Origin: Syntrophaceae bacterium UBA3084 | GTDB taxonomy: Bacteria > Desulfobacterota > Syntrophia > Syntrophales > UBA6807 | NCBI GenBank assembly: GCA_002367335.1 | Contig: DFBI01000204.1 | Location: forward strand, 15,033 to 23,005 | Length of the DNA stretch: 7,973 bases | Direction of reading: 5' to 3' | Shown: positions 1 to 5,983 of the stretch, piece after piece | Layout of the letters: every line of letters begins with the position of its first letter | How positions within the stretch are numbered: position 1 is the first letter of the stretch | Program-made: the position numbers and the translations under genes | The notes under the pieces: generated by a model | The model's input: the letters and a program-made list of their open reading frames with translations, nothing else | What the model was told of the DNA's origin: nothing | Database searches by the model: none

Positions 1-35
1 ACATTCGATGTTGGACATTCGATGCTCGATGTTCA
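1..35. repeat. Short direct repeats upstream of the first gene
   Basis: The 10-mer ACATTCGATG occurs at 1-10 and again at 15-24, and is followed by the related CTCGATGTTC. The units are about 14 bases apart and form a small degenerate tandem tract just before the first gene. It may continue beyond the left edge of the window. It has no coding character. I read it as a simple intergenic repeat; function unknown. Confidence 0.5.
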
Positions 36-59
36 TCTTGGTTCCGGCTTGTCCGGGTT

Positions 60-1247
60 ATGGGTATATTGAAGAAGTTACTTTGTGTTTTTTTTATTAT
101 TTTTTTGTTTTGCATACTTTTGTATCCCATTCGGGGTTTTTCCCAGGGAGTAGCAAATTCCCGGATTATTGAGGCCGAAGGCGCGGGAGTCGTCATTAAC
201 AATGATTTGGCCTTAGCACGTGACAATGCGATAAATGATTCTCTGAAGAAGGCAGTCGAGCAGGCTGTTGGTACAGTTATATCTTCGGAGACGATAGCGG
301 AAAATCTCGAAGTCATTAGTGGTAAGATTTACACGAAATCTCAGAATTATATCCAGAACTACAGAATTTTAGAAGAGAAAGTAGGTGAAAATCGCTGTAT
401 AGTTAAGATACGTGCCACCGTGTCATTGGAAAGCATACAAAATGATCTTCAAGCCCTGGGTTTTCTGGCGGCAAGAAAGGGCATGCCCCGGATCATGGTT
501 CTTATTGCAGAACAAAATGTTGGACAATCACACCCTTGTTATTACTGGGATTCTGTAGACCATTCTATCTGTGAGAATGTTATTCAGTCGGATTTTTTGA
601 AAGATGGTTTTACTTTTGTTGATCATTCGATATTGTCAGGTGAGATTAAGGGCATTGCCATGAAAGGATCAGATTTGAGTAATAGTGTTGCAGTACGTCT
701 TGGAAGTAAGGTTGACGCAGAACTTGTCATTGTGGGAAAAGCATTTGCGAAATATGCGGGAAATGTAGCGGATACGGCTATGAAATTGTTGCAGGCAAAT
801 GTCACAGCGCGGGCTATCAGAACTGATACAGGTATGATTATAGCTTCGGCTAGTGATCATGCGGAGGCTGTTCATATCGATGAAGTTACCGGGGGGGCGG
901 AGGTCATAAAGAAAGCGTCAGTAAAACTTGCAGAAAGCTTGAAATCAGAAATTATCAGTAAGTGGCATGCAGATGTGAGTTCCGCTGCTATGGTTGCCTT
1001 GACAGTCCGAGAGATAACAAGTTGCTCCGATTTTATGAAGTTAAAGAAAACATTAAAAAACGAGGTAAGAGGAATAAAGAATGTTTATATCAGGATGATG
1101 AAATCGGGTGTAGCCAGGCTGGACATTGAATTTGCCGGGGATGTTCCATCACTTGCAGATAGACTGGCTGTAAAAGAATTTTCAGGTTTTTCGCTCGATA
1201 TAACAAACGTTGGTCAAAACAGCCTGGAGATGAGTATTGTCAAATAA
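60..1247 (+). CDS. Exported protein with FlgT-N/LPP20-like N-terminal region
   Basis: A 395-residue protein with a typical signal peptide: lysines at residues 5-6, a hydrophobic core at about 8-23, and likely cleavage near 29-30 (GFSQ-G). There is no clear lipobox, so it is probably periplasmic or peripherally attached to the outer membrane. Residues 35-125 (ALARDNAINDSLKKAVEQAV, then a YIQNYRILEE stretch and a strand rich in V/I) resemble the N-terminal region of flagellar assembly protein T and LPP20-type proteins. Residues 143-300 look like an alpha/beta domain, and 310-395 form a small C-terminal domain with a GV-x-R-L-D-I-E-F-x-G-D strand. No function can be assigned with confidence; FlgT similarity does not prove a flagellar role, and no flagellar genes are nearby. 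The ATG at 60 is chosen because the signal peptide begins there. The frame is open to the window edge and there is no strong Shine-Dalgarno sequence, so the start is the least certain part. Confidence 0.75.
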   Translation: MGILKKLLCVFFIIFLFCILLYPIRGFSQGVANSRIIEAEGAGVVINNDLALARDNAINDSLKKAVEQAVGTVISSETIAENLEVISGKIYTKSQNYIQNYRILEEKVGENRCIVKIRATVSLESIQNDLQALGFLAARKGMPRIMVLIAEQNVGQSHPCYYWDSVDHSICENVIQSDFLKDGFTFVDHSILSGEIKGIAMKGSDLSNSVAVRLGSKVDAELVIVGKAFAKYAGNVADTAMKLLQANVTARAIRTDTGMIIASASDHAEAVHIDEVTGGAEVIKKASVKLAESLKSEIISKWHADVSSAAMVALTVREITSCSDFMKLKKTLKNEVRGIKNVYIRMMKSGVARLDIEFAGDVPSLADRLAVKEFSGFSLDITNVGQNSLEMSIVK

Positions 1248-1270
1248 AGACAATTTTGAATTCGTAATTG

Positions 1271-1433
1271 TTATGCACTCGTAAAAAGTCCAAATCGTCC
1301 CCTCTCCCTTGAAGGGAGAGGGTTGGAGTGAGGGTGAATACAATGCCATTTCATCTACTTACGTCCCCCTCCCCTTCATCCCCTCCCGCCAGGGGAGGGG
1401 AAATCTGACCTTTTACGAACGCGTCAGTTTTAG
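1271..1433. repeat. MITE-like inverted-repeat element IR-1
   Basis: The left end TTATGCACTCGTAAAAAGTC (1271-1290) is matched in inverted orientation by 1407-1426, with 16 of 20 positions agreeing with the family consensus. The right end continues into CAGTTTTAG (1425-1433), the same bases that follow the right end of IR-3. The interior holds two tight hairpins: 1300-1310 with 1312-1322 (CCCTCTCCCTT and its complement), and 1380-1387 with 1393-1400 (CCCCTCCC and its complement). No ORF lies inside. The element fills most of the gap between the two envelope genes. It is a non-autonomous element by appearance; mobility is inferred only from the repeated ends elsewhere in the window. Confidence 0.6.
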
Positions 1434-1509
1434 ATGTGTATGATGTTTTGTTTGGTAAATTTAAAATTCAAAACTAAAAATTTAGAATTATAAGTACTTG
1501 GGAGTATGA

Positions 1510-2115
1510 GTGTTACGATACAGGCTTAGAAACATATTACTGCTGATCATAATTATTTCGTTTATTTTCGGTTGCGGTTCAAAGATTTCTCGCACAATTA
1601 TTCCCGATTACGATAAAAAGGGTATAAGGCTCATAGCGTTAATGCCCATTACCAATAAAACCGGTGACGCGGAAGCCGCTATTGTACTGAGAAAAGCTAT
1701 ACTTGAAAAAATATATTTTAAGGGGTATCCCAAAATACCTTTAAATGTTGTCGATGAGAAGATAAAAAAGATTCCTCCAAAGGCTGTCGGAGAAATTCTT
1801 GGTGTAGATGCGGTTATGTACTGTACACTCGACGAATGGAAGACGTCTTTTATGCTTATTTATGCACAAGCCACTGTTGCTGTTTCCTTTGAGTTGAGAG
1901 ATGCAAAAACAGAGGAAATATTGTGGAAGACAAACTACAAAGTCGCAAAAAGAAATTATGATTTTACCAGGAAAAGGCTCGAGATGAAATCGTGTCAGAT
2001 GTTTGAATTAGCTGCTCAGGAGGTTGTAGCTAAAGCCATGTCAACACTTCCCAACGGTCCCGATTTCCCGGGAGGGGCTCCTGCCCAAAAGCGTCATTTC
2101 CTTGGGTTGTGGTGA
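1510..2115 (+). CDS. Putative lipoprotein, GNA1162 (DUF799) type
   Basis: A 201-residue protein with a lipoprotein signal: basic N-terminus, hydrophobic residues 9-20, and lipobox I-F-G-C with the acylated cysteine at residue 22. Residue +2 is Gly, so the usual Asp inner-membrane retention signal is absent and an outer-membrane location is likely. The mature part matches what I recall of the GNA1162/DUF799 family: RLIALMPITNKTGD at about 41-54, a KGYPKIPL segment, VDAVMYCTLDEWKTSF in the middle, an SFELRDAKTEEILWK strand, and a LEMKSCQ-to-AMSTLPNGPD C-terminal part. Members are surface-associated lipoproteins of unknown biochemical role, often encoded beside CsgG-like and DUF4810 lipoproteins; neither partner is seen here. 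The start is GTG at 1510 with GGGAG at 1500-1504, five bases upstream. The ATG at 1506 runs into a stop after seven codons and is not used. Confidence 0.8.
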   Translation: MLRYRLRNILLLIIIISFIFGCGSKISRTIIPDYDKKGIRLIALMPITNKTGDAEAAIVLRKAILEKIYFKGYPKIPLNVVDEKIKKIPPKAVGEILGVDAVMYCTLDEWKTSFMLIYAQATVAVSFELRDAKTEEILWKTNYKVAKRNYDFTRKRLEMKSCQMFELAAQEVVAKAMSTLPNGPDFPGGAPAQKRHFLGLW

Positions 2116-2191
2116 TTTGTAATTAAGGATTAAAACTGATTTTTAATGTTAATTTAGTCTTTTCTAATCCATCTAATTAGTGTTTACCGAT

Positions 2192-2734
2192 ATGAATATT
2201 CCCAATTTATTAACGCTTTCTCGGATCATTCTGGTTCCGATTATTATTATATCCTTGTTAAATGGTGCTTTTACTAAGGCAATAGTATTTTTTATAATTG
2301 CCTGCGTTACGGATGGGCTTGACGGTTTTCTTGCAAGGATTTTAAATCAGAGAACAATTTTAGGATCGTATCTGGATCCTTTAGCAGACAAAGCATTAAT
2401 TGCCGCTTCTTTTATTGCACTGTCAATTCTGGGCGTTATCCCAGGCTGGCTTACTGTAATAGTGGTAAGTAGAGATTTCATTATCTTGCTGGGTGTTTCT
2501 GTGCTTTTCCTTATGTCGATTTCACTTGAAATTAAGCCGGCTTTTGTAAGCAAAGTGACTACAGTCTTCCAATTTCTTACCGTATTTTTTGCGCTTATTT
2601 CCCAGGTATTCCCCGAGTATAGAAATCCGGGAGCGATTAGAGCCATTTATTGGGCGACTGCTTTATTTACAATTGCTTCTGGATTTAATTATATATTTAG
2701 AGGAATAAAACTTATAAATAGTGATAAACAATAG
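2192..2734 (+). CDS. pgsA: CDP-diacylglycerol--glycerol-3-phosphate 3-phosphatidyltransferase
   Basis: An inner-membrane enzyme that joins CDP-diacylglycerol and sn-glycerol 3-phosphate to give phosphatidylglycerophosphate and CMP, the committed step to phosphatidylglycerol and cardiolipin. The N-terminus MNIPNLLTLSRI is typical of PgsA. The complete CDP-alcohol phosphotransferase signature D-G-x2-A-R-x8-G-x3-D-x3-D is present (DGFLAR, then G, D and D in GSYLDPLAD), so the metal and CDP ligands are intact. The rest is hydrophobic with several transmembrane segments. The length from this start (180 residues) is normal. An in-frame GTG at 2180 would add MFTD; I prefer the ATG at 2192 because the family begins at this M-N-I-P-N. 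Neither start has a strong Shine-Dalgarno sequence. The gene follows the GNA1162-type gene by 76 bases with no clear terminator between, so co-transcription is possible. Confidence 0.93.
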   Translation: MNIPNLLTLSRIILVPIIIISLLNGAFTKAIVFFIIACVTDGLDGFLARILNQRTILGSYLDPLADKALIAASFIALSILGVIPGWLTVIVVSRDFIILLGVSVLFLMSISLEIKPAFVSKVTTVFQFLTVFFALISQVFPEYRNPGAIRAIYWATALFTIASGFNYIFRGIKLINSDKQ

Positions 2735-2776
2735 CAATATTTTGTCATTTGTCATAGAGTGAATTGATAAAATTTC

Positions 2777-2805
2777 TTGACATAAATGCTTTTTTACTGT
2801 TAAAC
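2777..2805 (+). promoter_or_regulatory. Candidate sigma-70 promoter for tRNA-Val
   Basis: A perfect -35 box TTGACA lies at 2777-2782. It is followed, after a 17-base AT-rich spacer, by TTAAAC at 2800-2805, which keeps only three of six -10 consensus bases. It is the best promoter-like match in the gap between pgsA and the tRNA gene. It would give a leader of roughly 260 bases before the tRNA, which is long and may reflect later insertion of the hairpin repeats at 2904-3021. Confidence 0.35.
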
Positions 2806-2903
2806 AAGTACGGCGTGTTGTGGGGATGAGGCAAGGTGAGACCTTTGTAGAATGTTCAATTTTGTTCAAGTTCAAGAAAGGCGAGAATTTTAACGGTTCG
2901 ACT

Positions 2904-2933
2904 GAGCGATTCGACTGAACTCATCGAAGGCTC
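2904..2933. repeat. Hairpin repeat with TTCGACTGA units
   Basis: GAGC (2904-2907) pairs with GCTC (2930-2933), and inside it TTCGA (2910-2914) pairs with TCGAA (2924-2928), giving a hairpin of nine pairs with a small internal loop. TTCGACTGA occurs twice here (2897-2905 and 2910-2918). The 12-mer GTTCGACTGAGC at 2896-2907 recurs exactly at 6172-6183 inside IR-2, so this is a dispersed repeat module. Confidence 0.55.
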
Positions 2934-2993
2934 GCAGAAGACCACAGGAATGTATTGGAATTGGATATTTCGAGGATTAAAATTTGAGTCTGA

Positions 2994-3021
2994 CCTGTCT
3001 GCGTGCGTTCTCACGCACAGG
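2994..3021. repeat. Intergenic hairpin upstream of tRNA-Val
   Basis: CCTGT (2994-2998) pairs with ACAGG (3017-3021) and GCGTG (3001-3005) pairs with CACGC (3012-3016), with a two-base bulge at 2999-3000 and a six-base loop. There is no T-run after it, so it is not a standard terminator. It looks like a dispersed palindromic repeat; function unknown. Confidence 0.5.
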
Positions 3022-3071
3022 CAGGCGCAGAAATTGGGCAAAAGGGGACGTTATGCAAATGTCTCAGATGT

Positions 3072-3146
3072 AGGCACGTAGCTCAGGGGGAGAGCGCCAT
3101 CCTGACGCGGTGGATGTCCAGGGTTCAAATCCCTGCGTGCCTACCA
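3072..3146 (+). tRNA. tRNA-Val (anticodon GAC)
   Basis: A full cloverleaf of 75 bases including an encoded CCA. The acceptor AGGCACG pairs with CGTGCCT; the D arm GCTC/GAGC has a short seven-base loop; the anticodon stem CCATC/GGTGG contains one T-G pair; the anticodon loop is CTGACGC with GAC at 3104-3106; the variable loop is ATGTC; the T stem is CAGGG/CCCTG with loop TTCAAAT; discriminator A. GAC reads the valine codons GUC and GUU. The gene stands about 135 bases before thrS. It could be processed from the same transcript as upstream or downstream genes, although the hairpin at 3174-3213 argues for its own 3' end. Confidence 0.96.
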
Positions 3147-3173
3147 TTGAAATAGCATTTATCATGAGGGGAC

Positions 3174-3218
3174 GGAAGGGCATCACCAAGGAATTTACCG
3201 ATGATGCCCTTTCTTTAA
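3174..3218 (+). terminator. Terminator-like hairpin between tRNA-Val and thrS
   Basis: AAGGGCATC (3176-3184) is perfectly complementary to GATGCCCTT (3203-3211). The stem extends by A3185-T3202 inward and by G-U and G-C pairs outward to 3174/3213, with a 16-base loop. It is followed by a short T-rich stretch (TCTTTAAT). This is a plausible Rho-independent terminator for the tRNA transcript. Because it lies in the thrS leader it could also be an attenuator or a translational operator for thrS; the sequence alone does not decide. Confidence 0.5.
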
Positions 3219-3281
3219 TCGAATTACAGAATTACACAATGCTACTGCAAAATCTGTGTTAAGCAGAGCAGGAATTGTACG

Positions 3282-5198
3282 ATGAAAGAAATTCAGATTA
3301 CATTGCCCGATGGTTCCGTCGTGAAGGAGCCTGCTGGGAAAACAGTGAAGGAAATCCTGTCATCCCGGAAGGAAGATGTGGTTAAATCCGCCGTAGTGGC
3401 CAGGGTTAACAATACCCTGGTGGATCTAAGCTTTCCCGTCGAGGAAGATGCTTCTATTGAAGTTGTTGACATTACTTCTCAAGAAGGATTGGCTACATTG
3501 AGGCATAGCATATCTCACGTAATGGCGGAGGCTGTTCAGGATATCTTTAAAGAAGTCAAGGTTACTATAGGTCCCTCCATTGAAGATGGTTTTTATTATG
3601 ATTTTGAATATGAAAGTACGTTTACTCCTGAGGATCTCGAAAAAATAGAAAAAAGGATGGCGGAGATTGTCGCTGCTGATAGTTCCTTTGTGCGCAAAGA
3701 GATATCAAGAGAAGATGCCGTTGCCTTGTTTCGGGATAAAGGAGAGTCATATAAAGTTGAACTTCTTAACGATCTTCCCGCTGACGTGACCCGCGTAAGC
3801 CTTTATAGCCAAGGTGATTTTGTTGATCTGTGCAGGGGCCCCCATATACCGTCTACCGTGATGATTAAAGCTTTTAAGCTGTTGAGCGTTGCGGGAGCAT
3901 ACTGGCGCGGGGATGAAAAGAATAAGATGCTCCAACGTATCTATGGAACAGGATTTGCGACAGAAGGAAAATTAGCGGAATATCTTTCGCTGGTTGAAGA
4001 GGCAAAAAAGAGGGATCACCGTAAACTGGGCAGAGAGCTTGACCTTTTTCAGGTGAATGATGAAGCTGGCCCCGGGCTGATTATATTCCATCCAAAAGGG
4101 GCTCTGTTGAGAACGATTATTGAGGATTGGGAGAAAAAAGAACACCTGAAGCGTGGTTATGATATTGTTATGGGGCCCCAGATCTTAAAGGGAGATCTCT
4201 GGAAAAAGTCCGGTCATTTTGACCATTATCGTGAAAATATGTATTTCACAGAAGTGGAAGGTCAGCTATATGGTATAAAGCCCATGAACTGTCTGGCCCA
4301 CATGTTGATCTATAAATCAAAAATACGGAGCTACAGAGACTTGCCCATCAGGTATTTTGAACTTGGCACGGTTCTCAGACATGAAAAAACCGGTGTGCTC
4401 CATGGACTTATGAGGGCTCGCCAGTTTACTCAGGATGATGCACATGTATTGTGTACCCCGGAGCAGCTCAATGACGAGATAAAAGCAATCGCAAACTTTG
4501 TCGACGATGCGATGAAGATATTTGGCTTTGAATATGAAATCGAATTGAGTACGAGGCCTGAAGATTCTATAGGCTCCGATGAAGATTGGGAGTTGGCAAC
4601 GTCTGCTCTGGAACAGGCTCTCACAGATAGTAACATGAATTATGATGTTAATGAAGGAGATGGGGCTTTCTATGGGCCGAAAATAGATTTTAAATTAAAA
4701 GACGCCCTTAAAAGAAAATGGCAATGTGCGACTATACAGTGTGATTTTACGTTGCCGGAGAGGTTTGATTTAACCTATGTCGGCCCTGATGGAGAAAGAC
4801 ACAGACCTGTAATGCTTCACAGGGTTATACTTGGCGCCATAGAACGATTCATGGGAGTATTGATTGAGCATTATGCCGGGGCCTTTCCATTATGGTTGTC
4901 ACCTGTCCAGGCAATAATATTTACGGTAACAGACAGGCATAGTCCTTATGGAGAAGAGGTTTGCAGGCAGTTGCTGGATGCGGATGTACGTGTGCAGAGG
5001 GATTTCAGAAACGAAAAGTTGGGATACAAAATCAGAGAGGGACAAATGCAAAAAGTTCCCTATATGCTGGTTATTGGTGATAAAGAAGTTGAATCGAAGA
5101 CGATTTCTCCACGGCAAAGAGATGGCAAAAATCTGGGCGCCATGAGTGTTGATAGTTTTATCTCCCTCGTTAAGGAAAAATGTGGCAGGTATGAGTAA
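3282..5198 (+). CDS. thrS: Threonyl-tRNA synthetase
   Basis: A cytosolic class II aminoacyl-tRNA synthetase that activates threonine with ATP and charges tRNA-Thr. At 638 residues it is full length for the bacterial enzyme. An N-terminal TGS domain (about 1-63) is followed by the editing (SAD) domain with the H-x3-H motif at H75/H79 and the C-x3-H pair C184/H188, which clears mischarged Ser-tRNA-Thr. The catalytic core (about 245-535) has the zinc ligands C336 (KPMNC), H387 (QDDAH) and H513 (MLHRVILG), at spacings equal to those of the E. coli enzyme (334/385/511). Motif 2 is RHEKTGVLHGLMRAR and motif 3 is HRVILGAIERF. Residues 540-638 are the anticodon-binding domain. The ATG at 3282 has AGGA at 3270-3273, eight bases upstream. 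It leads the translation cluster; infC follows after 59 bases. All key residues are present. Confidence 0.98.
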   Translation: MKEIQITLPDGSVVKEPAGKTVKEILSSRKEDVVKSAVVARVNNTLVDLSFPVEEDASIEVVDITSQEGLATLRHSISHVMAEAVQDIFKEVKVTIGPSIEDGFYYDFEYESTFTPEDLEKIEKRMAEIVAADSSFVRKEISREDAVALFRDKGESYKVELLNDLPADVTRVSLYSQGDFVDLCRGPHIPSTVMIKAFKLLSVAGAYWRGDEKNKMLQRIYGTGFATEGKLAEYLSLVEEAKKRDHRKLGRELDLFQVNDEAGPGLIIFHPKGALLRTIIEDWEKKEHLKRGYDIVMGPQILKGDLWKKSGHFDHYRENMYFTEVEGQLYGIKPMNCLAHMLIYKSKIRSYRDLPIRYFELGTVLRHEKTGVLHGLMRARQFTQDDAHVLCTPEQLNDEIKAIANFVDDAMKIFGFEYEIELSTRPEDSIGSDEDWELATSALEQALTDSNMNYDVNEGDGAFYGPKIDFKLKDALKRKWQCATIQCDFTLPERFDLTYVGPDGERHRPVMLHRVILGAIERFMGVLIEHYAGAFPLWLSPVQAIIFTVTDRHSPYGEEVCRQLLDADVRVQRDFRNEKLGYKIREGQMQKVPYMLVIGDKEVESKTISPRQRDGKNLGAMSVDSFISLVKEKCGRYE

Positions 5199-5203
5199 AA
5201 AAT

Positions 5204-5241
5204 AGTTTCGAGTCTAAAGTTAAAACCCGAAACCCGAAACT
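5204..5241 (+). repeat. CCCGAAA tandem pair and weak hairpin before infC
   Basis: Two consecutive CCCGAAA units (5226-5239) lie in the short thrS-infC gap. The last one completes CGAAACT (5235-5241), which is complementary to AGTTTCG at 5204-5210, so a seven-pair stem with a 24-base loop can form just before the infC Shine-Dalgarno sequence. It is weak, and a role in infC control is only a possibility. Confidence 0.35.
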
Positions 5242-5245
5242 TTTC

Positions 5246-5260
5246 AGGAGGTGACACATA
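5246..5260 (+). promoter_or_regulatory. infC ribosome binding site with AUA start codon
   Basis: AGGAGGTGA (5246-5254) matches the whole nine-base anti-Shine-Dalgarno complement. The ATA at 5258-5260 begins six bases after the GGAGG core, which is optimal spacing. The same frame has a TGA at 5252-5254 and no ATG, GTG or TTG from there until the ATG at 5309, which is too far from this site. A very strong ribosome site paired with a poor start codon is the arrangement expected for IF-3 autoregulation. Confidence 0.85.
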
Positions 5261-5767
5261 GCTAAGAAATATAGAATTAACAAGGAAATCGCGGCAGGCA
5301 GTGTTAGAATGATTGATGCTGATGGGGAACAGTTGGGCGTAATGTCTATTACAGATGCCTTGGCTGAGGCAGGAAAGGCGGGGGTCGATCTTGTAGAGGT
5401 AGCACCCAATTCTTCACCGCCGGTCTGTCGAATCATGGACTACGGTAAGTACAGGTATCAGCAAAGCAAAAAACTTCATACCGCCAAGAAAAGTCAAACA
5501 ACTATTCAATTAAAAGAGATCAGAATAAGGCCTAAAACCGAAGAACATGACAGGCAAGTCAAGCTTAAACATATCAAAAGATTCCTTGGGCAGAACAACA
5601 AAGTTAAGATAACCATGATGTTTAGAGGCAGAGAAATCATTTATACAGATCTTGGCAGGAAAATAATGGAAGAAATCAAAAATGAATTGGAAGCTTTATG
5701 TATTATAGACCAGCATCCGAGACTCGAAGGTAGAAACATGATTATGATTGTCTCGCCGAAAAAATAA
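5258..5767 (+). CDS. infC: Translation initiation factor IF-3 (AUA start)
   Basis: IF-3 binds the 30S subunit, keeps it apart from 50S, and rejects non-canonical start codons and wrong initiator tRNAs. Read from ATA at 5258 the protein has 169 residues, a normal length, and starts (M/I)AKKYRINKEI, which contains the conserved R-x-N-x2-I of IF-3 N-domains. Starting at the ATG at 5309 would remove 17 conserved residues. The N-domain (to about residue 75) carries the family signature RIMDYGKYRYQQSK; a lysine-rich linker follows; the C-domain begins near TIQLKEIRIRP and includes the MMFRGREI strand. E. coli infC starts with AUU and is repressed by its own product because IF-3 discriminates against that codon; AUA here would allow the same loop (inference). 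rpmI follows after 18 bases, and co-transcription with thrS is likely. Confidence 0.95.
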   Translation: MAKKYRINKEIAAGSVRMIDADGEQLGVMSITDALAEAGKAGVDLVEVAPNSSPPVCRIMDYGKYRYQQSKKLHTAKKSQTTIQLKEIRIRPKTEEHDRQVKLKHIKRFLGQNNKVKITMMFRGREIIYTDLGRKIMEEIKNELEALCIIDQHPRLEGRNMIMIVSPKK

Positions 5768-5785
5768 TGACACAGAGGTGATTTA

Positions 5786-5983
5786 ATGCCGAAGATGAAA
5801 ACACATAGAGGAGCAGCTAAGAGATTCAAACTTACAGGTACCGGTAAAATCAAAAGAAGTAAGGCGTATGCAAGCCATATCCTGACTAAAAAAACGCGTA
5901 AGAGAAAGAGAACTCTCAGAAAAGCTGATTTGCTGGACAAAAGGGATATGGGAAGAGTTAAAAAGTTGATTCCTTATGCATAG
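5786..5983 (+). CDS. rpmI: 50S ribosomal protein L35
   Basis: A 65-residue, strongly basic protein of the large ribosomal subunit. The N-terminus MPKMKTHRGAAKRFKLTGTGKIKR is the typical L35 start, and the remainder (a KKTRKRKRTLRK run, then LDKRDMGRVKKLIPYA) fits the family through to the C-terminus, at normal length. GAGGTGA at 5775-5781 precedes the ATG at 5786. It lies 18 bases after infC, as in most bacteria. In that common arrangement rplT follows within a short distance; here a long repeat-filled gap intervenes (see 6007-6325). Confidence 0.97.
   Translation: MPKMKTHRGAAKRFKLTGTGKIKRSKAYASHILTKKTRKRKRTLRKADLLDKRDMGRVKKLIPYA

Larger units (their letters stand above)
2735..3071. other. 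Non-coding stretch between pgsA and tRNA-Val
   Basis: There is no convincing reading frame in this 337-base gap. It contains the candidate promoter at 2777-2805, the hairpin repeats at 2904-2933 and 2994-3021, and nothing else I can name. The tandem TGTCATTTGTCAT near 2742-2755 is too short to interpret. Confidence 0.6.

Noticed and set aside
1452..1494. Promoter for the GNA1162-type gene (TTGGTA at 1452 with TAAAAA at 1475, or TATAAG at 1489)
   Set aside because: The stretch is so AT-rich that weak box matches are expected by chance; none is good enough to annotate.
2129..2147. Terminator after the GNA1162-type gene (ATTAAAA/TTTTAAT)
   Set aside because: The stem has only A-T pairs and no T-run after it, too weak to count as a terminator.
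2180..2191. pgsA starting at the GTG at 2180
   Set aside because: It adds only MFTD, has no ribosome site, and the family begins at M-N-I-P-N. Not excluded outright.
3147..3281. T-box riboswitch in the thrS leader
   Set aside because: No T-box consensus (such as TGGNACCGCG) and no specifier stem were seen; the single hairpin is insufficient.
4948..5145. Second + strand frame inside thrS
   Set aside because: It overlaps the conserved anticodon-binding domain of thrS in another frame and has no family resemblance.
5309..5767. infC starting at the ATG at 5309
   Set aside because: It drops 17 residues of conserved IF-3 N-domain and has no ribosome site at suitable distance; the AUA at 5258 has an ideal one.
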